NCBI RefSeq assembly: GCF_013927005.1
Contig: NZ_CP055930.1
Location: 3,968,001-4,032,000 of the forward strand
Source of the DNA: Enterobacter sp. RHBSTW-00175
GTDB taxonomy: Bacteria; Pseudomonadota; Gammaproteobacteria; Enterobacterales; Enterobacteriaceae
DNA length: 64,000 bases
Direction: 5' to 3'
Positions 17,669-25,941 of the stretch are shown here, one piece after another. Each line of letters starts with the position of its first letter. Positions within the stretch are counted from its first letter, which is position 1. Both the position numbers and the translations under genes were made by a program. The notes under the pieces are model-generated. The model saw only the letters and a list, made by a program, of their open reading frames with translations, did not search any database and was not told the origin of the DNA.

Positions 17669-17823
17669 TCTCACGGCTATTCTACTTTGACATTCATTTA
17701 TCTAAGGAGGGAATAATGGATATTCCCAGGAAATTAAAGTAATAAGCGTTTAATAACGTAAAAATGAATTATGCATAAGTCATTTATGCAGGGATAACGA
17801 CGTCTTAAATTTGAGGATTAATC

Positions 17824-20556
17824 ATGACTGACATGAAAATAGAAAACCGGAAAATAAACCGGTCTGCGTCAGAAAATGATAAGCAGCATAAAAAAAGCTT
17901 TGCCATTGAAACCGAGGCATTTAACAGCCCGGATCATACGCTGGCGCGGTTAAACAGCAGTCGCCACGGGCTCACCACCGAAGATGCCCTGGAACGACTG
18001 GATGAATATGGCCGCAATGAAGTGGCGCATGAGCAGGCACCGCTGGCGTTGATCCAGCTTTTGCAGGCATTCAATAACCCGTTTATCTATGTCCTGATGG
18101 CGCTGGCCGCCGTCAGTTTCGTGACCGATTACTGGCTACCGCTGCGTAACGGTGAAGAGACCGATCTGACCGGGATCATTATTATCGTCACGATGGTTAG
18201 CCTGAGCGGGTTATTGCGTTTCTGGCAGGAGTTTCGTACCAACAAAGCGGCACAGGCGCTGAAATCCATGGTCCGCACCACGGCGACGGTGCTGCGTCGC
18301 GGTCCCGGGAATATGGGGCCGGTGCAGGAGGAGATTGCCATTGAGGAGCTGGTGCCCGGTGACATCATCTTCCTGGCGGCGGGGGATCTGGTTCCGGCGG
18401 ACGTCCGTTTGCTGGAGTCCCGGGACCTGTTTGTCAGTCAGTCGATACTCAGCGGCGAGTCGCTACCGGTTGAGAAGTATGATGTTCTGGCCAGCGTTTC
18501 CGGCAAAGGGTGTGACAGGCTTCCTGAGCCGAACAAAGATAAAAGCCTGCTGGAGATGGGCAATATCTGTCTGATGGGCACTAACGTGACCAGCGGCAGG
18601 GCTCAGGCGGTGGTAGTGGCCACTGGAAACCGTACCTGGTTTGGTTCGCTGGCGAAATCTATCGTCGGCACGCGTACCCAGACGGCGTTCGACCGCGGGG
18701 TAAACAGCGTCAGCTGGCTGCTGATCTGCTTTATGCTGGTGATGGTACCGATTGTGCTGCTGATTAACGGCTTCAGCAAAGGTGACTGGGTTGAGGCCTC
18801 GCTGTTTGCCCTGGCGGTAGCGGTTGGCCTGACGCCGGAAATGCTGCCGATGATCGTCAGCTCCAACCTGGCGAAAGGCGCTATCGCCATGTCGCGGCGC
18901 AAAGTGATTGTCAAACGGCTGAACGCCATTCAGAACTTTGGCGCTATGGACGTGCTGTGTACCGATAAAACTGGCACGCTGACTCAGGATAATATCATCC
19001 TTGAGCATCACCTGGATGTTAGCGGTCATGAGAGCGACCGGGTGCTGACGCTGGCCTGGCTGAACAGCAGCAGCCAGAGCGGGGCGCGCAACCTGATGGA
19101 CTGGGCGGTGCTGCGCTTTGGCGAGGGCAGGATTGCGCCAGCGACCAAAGAGCGTTTTGTCAAACTTGATGAACTGCCGTTTGATTTTGTACGCCGTCGG
19201 GTATCGGTTTCGGTGGACGATGTTCGCCACGGTGACAAAAGCCTGATCTGCAAAGGCGCTGTCGAAGAGATGCTGATGGTCGCCACGCATCTTCGTGAAG
19301 GCGATAACGTTGTGCCGCTGGATGAAACCCGACGCGATCTGCTGTTAGCCAAAACGAAGGACTATAACGCCCAGGGCTTCCGCGTGCTGCTGGTCGCAAC
19401 CCGCAAGCTGGATGACTCCGCTCTGACCACGCCGCTGTGCAACGCCGATGAGCAGGGGCTGACGGTTGAAGGGATGCTGACTTTCCTCGATCCGCCGAAA
19501 GAGAGCGCGGGAAAAGCCATTACCGCGCTGCGCGATAATGGCGTGGCGGTGAAAGTGCTGACCGGCGATAATCCGGTGGTTACGGCGCGTATTTGCCTGG
19601 AAGTGGGCATCGATGCCCATGGCATCCTGACCGGCGCCCAGATTGAAGCGATGACGGATCGCGAACTGGAGCGCGAAGTGGAAACGCGCTCGGTATTTGC
19701 GAAGCTAACGCCGCTGCAGAAGTCGCGCATCCTGAAAACGCTGCAGAAAAACGGCCACACCGTCGGCTTTCTCGGCGACGGCATCAACGATGCGCCGGCC
19801 CTGCGCGATGCTGACGTAGGCATTTCGGTCGACAGCGCGGCGGATATCGCTAAAGAGGCATCGGATATTATCCTGCTGGAAAAGGATCTGATGGTGCTGG
19901 AAGAAGGGGTGATCAAAGGACGTGAGACCTTCGGCAATATCATTAAGTACCTGAATATGACCGCCAGCTCTAACTTCGGCAATGTCTTCTCAGTACTGGT
20001 GGCCAGCGCGTTTATTCCGTTCCTGCCGATGCTGGCGATTCATCTGCTAATCCAGAACCTGATGTACGATCTCTCCCAGCTCTCGCTGCCGTGGGACAAA
20101 ATGGACAAAGAGTTTCTGCGTAAGCCGCGCAAGTGGGATGCGAAGAATATCGGCCGTTTTATGCTGTGGATTGGCCCAACGTCGTCCATTTTTGATATCA
20201 CCACCTTCGCGCTGATGTGGTACGTGTTTGCGGCAAATAACGTTGAGGCCCAGGCGCTGTTCCAGTCCGGGTGGTTTATTGAAGGGCTGCTGTCGCAAAC
20301 GCTGGTGGTGCATATGTTGAGAACGCAGAAAATTCCGTTTATCCAGAGCCGGGCGACGTTGCCGGTGCTGCTCACCACCGCAGTGATTATGGCGATCGGG
20401 ATCTACATTCCATTCTCGCCGCTGGGAGCGATGGTGGGACTGGAGCCGCTGCCGCTGAGCTACTTCCCATGGCTGGTCGCGACGCTGCTCAGCTATTGTC
20501 TGGTGGCGCAGGGTATGAAGAGTTTCTATATCAAACGTTTCGGTCAGTGGTTCTGA
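17824..20556 (+). CDS. mgtB: P-type Mg2+-importing ATPase MgtB
   Basis: The 910-residue P3B-type ATPase is very close to Salmonella MgtB (908 residues), from MTDMKIENRKINR to the C-terminal MKSFYIKRFGQWF. Seen are the actuator-domain loop LSGESLPVEK, phosphorylation motif DKTGTLTQ (Asp at about residue 381), nucleotide-binding CKGAVEEM, hinge TGDNPVVTA and GDGINDAPAL, plus about ten membrane helices. It imports Mg2+ into the cytoplasm with the gradient. The gap to mgtC is 155 bases. The encoded small proteins MgtR and MgtU follow. Confidence 0.97.
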   Translation: MTDMKIENRKINRSASENDKQHKKSFAIETEAFNSPDHTLARLNSSRHGLTTEDALERLDEYGRNEVAHEQAPLALIQLLQAFNNPFIYVLMALAAVSFVTDYWLPLRNGEETDLTGIIIIVTMVSLSGLLRFWQEFRTNKAAQALKSMVRTTATVLRRGPGNMGPVQEEIAIEELVPGDIIFLAAGDLVPADVRLLESRDLFVSQSILSGESLPVEKYDVLASVSGKGCDRLPEPNKDKSLLEMGNICLMGTNVTSGRAQAVVVATGNRTWFGSLAKSIVGTRTQTAFDRGVNSVSWLLICFMLVMVPIVLLINGFSKGDWVEASLFALAVAVGLTPEMLPMIVSSNLAKGAIAMSRRKVIVKRLNAIQNFGAMDVLCTDKTGTLTQDNIILEHHLDVSGHESDRVLTLAWLNSSSQSGARNLMDWAVLRFGEGRIAPATKERFVKLDELPFDFVRRRVSVSVDDVRHGDKSLICKGAVEEMLMVATHLREGDNVVPLDETRRDLLLAKTKDYNAQGFRVLLVATRKLDDSALTTPLCNADEQGLTVEGMLTFLDPPKESAGKAITALRDNGVAVKVLTGDNPVVTARICLEVGIDAHGILTGAQIEAMTDRELEREVETRSVFAKLTPLQKSRILKTLQKNGHTVGFLGDGINDAPALRDADVGISVDSAADIAKEASDIILLEKDLMVLEEGVIKGRETFGNIIKYLNMTASSNFGNVFSVLVASAFIPFLPMLAIHLLIQNLMYDLSQLSLPWDKMDKEFLRKPRKWDAKNIGRFMLWIGPTSSIFDITTFALMWYVFAANNVEAQALFQSGWFIEGLLSQTLVVHMLRTQKIPFIQSRATLPVLLTTAVIMAIGIYIPFSPLGAMVGLEPLPLSYFPWLVATLLSYCLVAQGMKSFYIKRFGQWF

Positions 20557-20574
20557 TGATAAGGAGTCGCAGAG

Positions 20575-20667
20575 ATGAATCGTTCTCCGGACACCATCAT
20601 TGCGCTGATCTTTTTCCTGATGGGTTTGCTGGTGCTGCTGCTGGCAATCTGGCAAATCCCGTTCTGA
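20575..20667 (+). CDS. mgtR: Small membrane regulator MgtR
   Basis: The 30-residue single-span peptide MNRSPDTIIALIFFLMGLL... closely resembles Salmonella MgtR (MNRSPDKIIALIF...). MgtR binds MgtC and promotes its FtsH-dependent degradation. AAGGAG lies about 10 bases upstream of the ATG and the gene starts 18 bases after mgtB. Confidence 0.93.
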   Translation: MNRSPDTIIALIFFLMGLLVLLLAIWQIPF

Positions 20668-20678
20668 AAGGGGGCGCG

Positions 20679-20765
20679 ATGCGTAGAGGATCGCTGGATA
20701 AAGTCTTTATTCAGGTGGCGATTATTGCGGCCATCATTATTCTGCTGACAATCTGGATTAGATAA
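20679..20765 (+). CDS. mgtU: Small membrane protein MgtU
   Basis: The 28-residue peptide starts MRRGSLDKVFIQV and ends IWIR. It has one membrane span, a basic N terminus, and lies 11 bases after mgtR. This is the position and size of Salmonella MgtU, which protects MgtB from FtsH degradation. AAGGGGG precedes the ATG. Recognised by position, size and start. Confidence 0.85.
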   Translation: MRRGSLDKVFIQVAIIAAIIILLTIWIR

Positions 20766-20788
20766 GAGGATTTTTGTCTCGTCTGTTT

Positions 20789-20817
20789 GCCGGGCGGCGG
20801 CTGACGTCTTGCCCGGC
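20789..20817. repeat. REP element after mgtU
   Basis: GCCGGGC and GCCCGGC arms flank a central GGCGGCTGACG region, a palindromic unit like the other REPs in this window. It probably forms the 3' boundary of the mgtCBRU transcript. Confidence 0.75.
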
Positions 20818-21230
20818 ATACTGTTCACGTTAGGAAATTGAAATTCTTTCAGCCCTGCAACGTGGGCGTGCGTCGCTACTGCTGTGCCTCGCTGGACTGC
20901 ATCAATGTCCGCTTCTGTTCAGTTGCATCTTCCAATACTTTTCTTATTCGGGGTCAGGGTCACAATGAAGACATTACTAACATCGGGGTGTATTAATCAA
21001 CGGGGGGCAGGTCAAAGTAGTTGTAAAAGCAATTGAATTGAGTTCTCTGCACCTTAAGCCAAATATGTTGTGAAAAATTATAGAGTTACATATTTTTACA
21101 TGTATTCACTTGTCACACACTTTTGGTGCGTGCAATAGTCATCTCGCACGAAATGATAAAAGAGGGATTTTGTGTATGGTTGGCGAGTGTCATTGGCCGC
21201 TGTTTAAATCATTTCAATCGGAGTCTGGTA
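20818..21230. other. AT-rich stretch without a recognised gene
   Basis: No supportable ORF, RNA gene or repeat is seen. Composition becomes AT-rich from about 20930 onward, unlike both neighbours. An in-frame extension of the small protein at 21231 could start as early as 21123 but has no ribosome-binding site. Confidence 0.4.
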
Positions 21231-21428
21231 ATGATAATTCCAAAGAATAAAAATTACATTTCATTATTGTTGTCAATTGTTATCTCAGCAATACTAATAA
21301 AGAATTCATCATTGAATGTCCTTTCTGAAGGGAAAAATATCATGGACGGTATCATATCCGTTCTATGTTTTATTGGTGTATTTTTTGTTGCTAAGAAAGC
21401 GCTGTCATTGCGCGATATTGGTAACTAG
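21231..21428 (+). CDS. Small putative membrane protein, AT-rich, unknown function
   Basis: The 65-residue ORF begins MIIPKNKNYISLLLSIVISA. It has two hydrophobic segments (about residues 9-22 and 40-53) separated by a polar stretch (KNSSLNVLSEGKN) and ends KKALSLRDIGN. CGGAG lies 8-12 bases before the ATG. The topology would place both ends on the same side of the inner membrane. I recognise no family. The AT-rich sequence differs sharply from the hpx and mgt genes and suggests foreign origin. A second frame is open downstream to 21600, so this could also be the front half of a frameshifted gene. Confidence 0.45.
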   Translation: MIIPKNKNYISLLLSIVISAILIKNSSLNVLSEGKNIMDGIISVLCFIGVFFVAKKALSLRDIGN

Positions 21429-21619
21429 TGTGATATGTTGTGGTCGCTTCTGCCTTTCCAGCCTTCATAAAATTTCAAATCTACTGGATAGGGCGATTTT
21501 GTCTTTATTTATCACATATGGATCAGTCTCGTTATCAAATATTATTTATAGAAAAGCTGAAAGTTTATTTAAATGGCTTTTTGTGACAAGTCATATCTAA
21601 CTACCACGACGATATGACA

Positions 21620-21645
21620 TCCTGGCCAGCCGTAACTGGCCAGGA
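21620..21645. terminator. Strong hairpin downstream of hpxE
   Basis: A perfect 10-bp stem TCCTGGCCAG / CTGGCCAGGA has a 6-base loop and lies about 40 bases past the hpxE stop on the minus strand. No T tract follows, so it may protect or pause the hpxODE transcript and not act as a simple intrinsic terminator. Confidence 0.5.
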
Positions 21646-21683
21646 GCAGGCCATTTATATCAACCTATGCTCCCGCCAGCACT

Positions 21684-22649
21684 TCACAACCCAATCACCA
21701 GCTCCCCCGAATGGCTCCGCGAGCAGCACAGCGCCACCTGCTGGTCACGGGCGCCTTTTTCTTCTGCCGATTGCACGGTATCCCGATGATCCACCACGCC
21801 GTCGATAACCGGCGTCAGACATGCACCGCAAATCCCCATCTCGCAGGACAGCGGGACCGCCACGCCATTTTCCAGCAGTACCTGAGCAATCGTTTTATCC
21901 GCAGGCACGGGCCAGCGTTCTCCGGTTGATGCCAGGGTGACGGTAAACACATCGCCTGTGTCTGCGTTAGCGGCGGGAACGACGGGCTGGAATGCCTCAC
22001 TGTGGATATGCGTTTCGGCCCAGCCTTTCCCGGCCGCTACGTCACGGACTTTGGTCATAAATTCGACCGGGCCGCAGGTGTATACATGTAACCCGTCATG
22101 CGCTGCTGGCAGATCCTGGCTAAGCCGTGCGCGTGGGCTTTCTCCCTCGCAGGAGGCGTGAATGATACACTCGCCGTTACGCCATCCACCCGACACTTCG
22201 CGGACAAACGCCGCGTTTTCACGTTTTTTAACGTAATAGTGCAGGGTAAATGGCGTACCAGAGGCCTCAAGCTGAAGGGCCATTGCGTACAGCGGCGTAA
22301 TGCCAATCCCTGCCGCCAGCAACACAACCCGTTCCGCCTGATTAAGCGGAAACAGATTGCGCGGGGAGGAGATAGACAGCTTCTGCCCCGGGCGCAGCGT
22401 CTCGTGGATATAGCGCGAACCGCCGCGTGACGCCGTTTCTCGCCCGACGCAGATAAGATAGCTTTCGTCCCCACACGCCCCGGTCAGGGAGTACTGGCGA
22501 ATAATCCCGCAGGGCAGATGCACGTCAATGTGCGCCCCGGGCTGCCAGCCAGGCAGGGTTTCGCCGTTTTCTGCCACCAGCCTGACGGCCAGGCTCTTGT
22601 CGCCCTGGCGCCACAGCCCGTCAACAATAACGCTCAGCATCTCGCTCAT
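21684..22649 (-). CDS. hpxE: HpxE, reductase of the hypoxanthine/xanthine oxygenase
   Basis: The 321-residue protein is a class IA-type oxygenase reductase. It has an N-terminal flavin-binding domain (about 1-100, GAHIDVHLPCGIIRQYSL), an NAD domain (GIGITPLYAMAL, about 105-225), and a C-terminal plant-type 2Fe-2S ferredoxin with CEMGICGAC and a later CC. It would pass electrons from NAD(P)H to the Rieske oxygenase HpxD. GGAGGGGCAAG precedes the ATG at 22649, 12 bases after hpxD. In Klebsiella HpxDE convert hypoxanthine to xanthine and urate without xanthine dehydrogenase. Confidence 0.88.
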   Translation of the reverse strand: MSEMLSVIVDGLWRQGDKSLAVRLVAENGETLPGWQPGAHIDVHLPCGIIRQYSLTGACGDESYLICVGRETASRGGSRYIHETLRPGQKLSISSPRNLFPLNQAERVVLLAAGIGITPLYAMALQLEASGTPFTLHYYVKKRENAAFVREVSGGWRNGECIIHASCEGESPRARLSQDLPAAHDGLHVYTCGPVEFMTKVRDVAAGKGWAETHIHSEAFQPVVPAANADTGDVFTVTLASTGERWPVPADKTIAQVLLENGVAVPLSCEMGICGACLTPVIDGVVDHRDTVQSAEEKGARDQQVALCCSRSHSGELVIGL

Positions 22650-22661
22650 CTTGCCCCTCCG

Positions 22662-23696
22662 TCATACCAGGAAAAATTCGCCAAAGCCCATCTTTTTCAA
22701 CCCACGGCGGTAGGCAATAGAGCTTCTGTCCGCAGGTATATGGGCTTCCAGGGTCAAATCCAGCGGCAGGCTTTCCGGGCGCTGGGTTTCCACCATCAGG
22801 CGATCTTCCTCAAAGATGCGCAGATTAAAGGCGTGAACATCCTCCACCGGAATATGCAGGTCAACGTTGCGCGCAATAGGAGCGAACATCCGCGTTACGC
22901 GTGCTGACACGGGCGATGCAGCATTCATGATAACCAGCCGGGAATCGCCCGGAAAATGGATGGTTAGCGTGGCGGTAAACGGCAGATGCATTTCAAAATG
23001 ACGCAGCCATTCGAAACCTTCTGGTGCCTGTACATCCGAACTGGCGGGGTAGTTACTCACCGAGCTCCAGTAATCGGCGACAAAGCCAAAGGCGGTCTCC
23101 TGCGGCTGATAGGCGGGCACCTGCTGGTTATCCGGGTCGGCAAAGGTGGATGTGTGGATCCACGCGAAATGGGCGACATCGAGAAACCCCTCGACCTGGC
23201 GACCGGCAAAACCGTTCACCTCAAACGCCGGGCAGTTGATCTGCTGAAAACCGTCGTCATCCCAGTGCGGCATGGTGGGTAGCGGCACCGGGTTTTCCGG
23301 GTCAAACGCCAGACAGGTCCAGATCAGGCCAAAGCGCTCTTCCACGGCGTAGTTAATCAGATTTAGTTTCGCCGGTACGGGCTGGTCAGGGCTGGAGGGA
23401 ATACGGTTGCAGCGGCCATCTTCCCCAAAGCGTAAGCCATGATAGGGGCAAATAATCCCGTGTTCATCGTGAAAGCCCAGCGTCAGCGGCACGCCGCGAT
23501 GGGGACAAACGTCCCGGGCGACCACCACCTGATCGTTAATCCGGTAGATAACCAGCTGTTCATCCAGCAGGGTGGCTTTTACCGGTGCCGGGCCGATGTC
23601 GCACGCCCGGGCAACCGGGTGCCAGCATTTTGCCAGGCGCAGCCAGTCCTCTGGCTCAAACGTGCAATGGGCAGGTGGTGTTGGGTGTTTTATCAT
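22662..23696 (-). CDS. hpxD: HpxD, Rieske non-haem iron oxygenase component
   Basis: The 344-residue oxygenase has a Rieske cluster CPH-X16-CPYH (Cys64, His66, Cys83, His86) and a mononuclear iron site DVAHFAWIH at about residues 170-180. Together with HpxE it oxidises hypoxanthine and xanthine to urate. The ATG at 23696 (MIKHPTPPAH) has a textbook AGGAGGG before it and replaces a longer in-frame start that would overlap hpxO. It is the middle gene of the hpxO-hpxD-hpxE operon. Confidence 0.88.
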   Translation of the reverse strand: MIKHPTPPAHCTFEPEDWLRLAKCWHPVARACDIGPAPVKATLLDEQLVIYRINDQVVVARDVCPHRGVPLTLGFHDEHGIICPYHGLRFGEDGRCNRIPSSPDQPVPAKLNLINYAVEERFGLIWTCLAFDPENPVPLPTMPHWDDDGFQQINCPAFEVNGFAGRQVEGFLDVAHFAWIHTSTFADPDNQQVPAYQPQETAFGFVADYWSSVSNYPASSDVQAPEGFEWLRHFEMHLPFTATLTIHFPGDSRLVIMNAASPVSARVTRMFAPIARNVDLHIPVEDVHAFNLRIFEEDRLMVETQRPESLPLDLTLEAHIPADRSSIAYRRGLKKMGFGEFFLV

Positions 23697-23713
23697 GGTT
23701 GTCCCTCCTGTGT

Positions 23714-24868
23714 TCAGCCTAATGGGCCACCCTGAATGGTGTCGCACAGACCGTTAATAATGCGCTCGCCGGTCTCTTCGCTGAGCTCCTGATACCAGGC
23801 CCGGGTCAGCGCCATATCTTTACCGTGCGTGATATCGCAACGTTTGCGGGCTTTCAGCACCAGGTCGCGAACCCGGTCACAGCGCAGCGCTTCGTACTGG
23901 CGCAGTGCCAGCGTAATGTTGTGGTTGTCGCGCACGCAGTCGCCCAGCACCACGGCATCCTCCATGGCGGCACAACCGCCCTGGCCGATATCCGGTGTGG
24001 TGCTGTGTCCCGCATCACCCAGCAGCGCCACTTTGCCGCGTACCAGGCTGTCGAACGGCTCAATATCGTGGATTTCGATGCGGTTGGTCGTCTCAGGATC
24101 CAGCGCGGCGATAAGCTTCTGCACCGGCGGTGCCCAGCCGCGGAAATAGCCGCTGAGATCGGCTTTAAGGGTAAGACGATCTTCCGCCAGACCGGCCGGG
24201 AGCGGGACATCGAAAAAGAAGTAGAAGCGCCCGCCGGAAACCGGCATCAGCGAGACGCGCTTACCTTCTCCGACAAACGTGGTCCACTGGTGGGCAGGGG
24301 CAATGTCCTCGTCGATCTTCACCAGACCATTCCAGTTGACGTATCCGGCGTAGCGGCGTTCTGGGGTATAACCCAGCACGTACGGGCGCACCGCCGAGTG
24401 GCTACCGTCAGCGGCAATCAGAAAATCACCGGTTGCCGTGGTGCCATCGGTAAAGGTGACGGTCACGCCCGCGTCATCTTCACGGACGCGTTCAACGCGC
24501 TTGCCGAACTGCACTGCGTCTCGCCCCCAGAAATTGAGCATTTCGCGCTGCAATTCGGCTCGCGAGACAGGGCAGGGACGACCGCCGGTGCGCGCCACCA
24601 GCGGAGCAAGGCTAAAGCGGGTCAGGGTATCGCCGCGCAGGTGATCCTTATACGCCATAAAACGCATTGGCCCGCCGTAGGTTTCCATCATGTCGCCCAT
24701 GCCAAGATGCTGCATACATTTCACCCCGTTGGGCCAGATGGAGATGGCCGCGCCAACGGGTTTGATCTCTTTCACGGCCTCAAAGACGGTACAGTCGATC
24801 CCGGCTTTCTTTAACGCCACGGCCGCGCTCAGACCACCAATTCCCGCTCCAATGACAATCGCTTTCAT
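23714..24868 (-). CDS. hpxO: HpxO, FAD-dependent urate hydroxylase
   Basis: The 384-residue flavoprotein monooxygenase has an N-terminal FAD motif GAGIGGLSAAVALKKAG, an RPCPVSRAEL region, the DG-type motif LIAADGSHSAVRPYVLGY, and GDAGHSTTPDIGQGGCAAMEDA. Klebsiella HpxO uses NADH and FAD to oxidise urate to 5-hydroxyisourate, replacing the cofactor-free uricase. GGAGAGAAGC precedes the ATG. It is the first gene of the operon, behind a -24/-12 promoter candidate, and divergent from hpxQT, which process its product. Confidence 0.93.
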   Translation of the reverse strand: MKAIVIGAGIGGLSAAVALKKAGIDCTVFEAVKEIKPVGAAISIWPNGVKCMQHLGMGDMMETYGGPMRFMAYKDHLRGDTLTRFSLAPLVARTGGRPCPVSRAELQREMLNFWGRDAVQFGKRVERVREDDAGVTVTFTDGTTATGDFLIAADGSHSAVRPYVLGYTPERRYAGYVNWNGLVKIDEDIAPAHQWTTFVGEGKRVSLMPVSGGRFYFFFDVPLPAGLAEDRLTLKADLSGYFRGWAPPVQKLIAALDPETTNRIEIHDIEPFDSLVRGKVALLGDAGHSTTPDIGQGGCAAMEDAVVLGDCVRDNHNITLALRQYEALRCDRVRDLVLKARKRCDITHGKDMALTRAWYQELSEETGERIINGLCDTIQGGPLG

Positions 24869-24901
24869 GCTTCTCTCCTTTTGCAGGGTGTAATGAGAGT
24901 G

Positions 24902-24917
24902 AGCAATTTGCGTACCA
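24902..24917 (-). promoter_or_regulatory. Sigma-54 (-24/-12) promoter of hpxODE
   Basis: On the minus strand TGGTACGCAAATTGCT matches TGGYAC-N5-TTGCW fully, with GG and GC at the required spacing. Transcription would begin about 22 bases before the hpxO start. Confidence 0.72.
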
Positions 24918-24957
24918 GGATGCAGAGTGAAGAAAAGGGCGTTGTGATGGGTCGTTA

Positions 24958-24974
24958 TGCACTGCTAAGGTGCG
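24958..24974. promoter_or_regulatory. NtrC-type enhancer site between hpxO and hpxQ
   Basis: TGCACT-GCTAA-GGTGCG matches the NtrC consensus TGCACY-N5-GGTGCA at all but the last base. It lies about 40 bases upstream of the hpxO -24 element and about 85 bases upstream of the hpxQ -24 element, so one site could serve both promoters. Confidence 0.65.
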
Positions 24975-25059
24975 TTATTACGGTGAGAGTGCCTGTTTAT
25001 GAATCAATAATTTCCAGTTTTGCTCTGCGGAATCGACTGTTTCATGTCCGGCATAAGAG

Positions 25060-25075
25060 TGGCGTGTTTTGTGCA
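25060..25075 (+). promoter_or_regulatory. Sigma-54 promoter of hpxQT
   Basis: TGGCGTGTTTTGTGCA has the invariant GG and GC ten bases apart, with three deviations from TGGCAC-N5-TTGCA. The predicted start is about 35 bases upstream of hpxQ. The decamer TTTTGTGCAA around the -12 is repeated 12 bases downstream. Confidence 0.55.
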
Positions 25076-25120
25076 ATGTTTTGTGCAACAGGGCCGAAGG
25101 ATGATTTCAACGGAGCGACC

Positions 25121-25621
25121 ATGACAGCACTGCATGACTTTAATCAACAGCGATACGAAGACGCGCTGGCACGCTTACTGCCCTGCGTGGCGATCCCCGC
25201 CTGGGCCGAGGCACTGGTGCGCGGGCGTCCTTATCCTGGCCGGGATGCACTGTTTGACGCCGCCAGCTCGCTGGCACAGCGCTGGGATGAAGATGCCCTG
25301 ACGCTTGCCCTGAGCGCGCACCCGCGTATCGGTGAGAAACCCGCGGGCACGCAGGCCGAGGCGGTGCTTTCGCGTCAGGAGCAGGGAGCCGTTAACGAAA
25401 GCGACGCGGCGCTCGCCCGGGCATTGCGGGAAGGCAACGCCCGCTACGAGGCGCGCTTCGGGCGCGTGTTTCTGATCCGTGCGAAAGGCCGCAGCGGAGA
25501 AGACATTTTACAGGCGCTGGAACGGCGGCTGAAAAACACCGACGCGCAGGAAGTGCAGGCCGCACTGGAACAACTGCGGGAAATTACCTTATTACGGCTG
25601 GAAGGAGTGATTGGCGAATGA
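25121..25621 (+). CDS. hpxQ: HpxQ, OHCU decarboxylase
   Basis: The 166-residue enzyme decarboxylates 2-oxo-4-hydroxy-4-carboxy-5-ureidoimidazoline to S-allantoin. Family features are the all-helical sequence with the catalytic His in LSAHPRIGEKPAG and the following EQGAV, and the late FLIRAKGRSGEDIL. The ATG at 25121 (MTALHDFNQQRYEDAL) has CGGAG upstream; a longer in-frame start from 24881 would run through the divergent promoter region and adds nothing conserved. It overlaps hpxT by ATGA. Confidence 0.93.
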   Translation: MTALHDFNQQRYEDALARLLPCVAIPAWAEALVRGRPYPGRDALFDAASSLAQRWDEDALTLALSAHPRIGEKPAGTQAEAVLSRQEQGAVNESDAALARALREGNARYEARFGRVFLIRAKGRSGEDILQALERRLKNTDAQEVQAALEQLREITLLRLEGVIGE

Positions 25622-25941
25622 GCACCCTAAGCACCCATATTCTGGATATTTCGACAGGAAAACCCGCCCAGGGCGTAACCGTTCGTCTGGAACGGGACGG
25701 GCTGGTGATTGCCACCGGGACGACCAACAGCGCCGGGCGTATTACGGAATTCGTGGCGCACCTGCCGGCAGGCCGTTACCGGCTGGTGGCCGACATTGGT
25801 GCATGGTTTTTCCAGACCGGGCGCGAAACGATTTACCCCTGTGCGCAGATTGATTTTGTCACTAAAGAGGCGGCAGACGAGCACTATCATCTGCCGTTTG
25901 TGATTGCGCCAGGCGGGTGGTCAACCTACCGCGGCAGTTGA
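25618..25941 (+). CDS. hpxT: HpxT, 5-hydroxyisourate hydrolase
   Basis: The 107-residue transthyretin-like protein hydrolyses 5-hydroxyisourate to OHCU. Signature elements are the N-terminal LSTHILDISTGKPAQGV (catalytic His), the central RYRLVADIGAWF, and the C-terminal tetrapeptide YRGS that defines the enzyme against true transthyretins. It starts inside the hpxQ stop (ATGA, translational coupling). Its last 21 bases overlap the convergent guaD gene. Confidence 0.95.
   Translation: MSTLSTHILDISTGKPAQGVTVRLERDGLVIATGTTNSAGRITEFVAHLPAGRYRLVADIGAWFFQTGRETIYPCAQIDFVTKEAADEHYHLPFVIAPGGWSTYRGS

Noticed and set aside
20964..21035. A 23-codon ORF starting MKTLLTSGCINQ
   Set aside because: No clear ribosome-binding site, no similarity I recognise, and too short to support.
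24881..25120. N-terminal extension of HpxQ by 80 residues
   Set aside because: The region holds two divergent promoters and an NtrC-like site. The ATG at 25121 has a ribosome-binding site and gives the family length.
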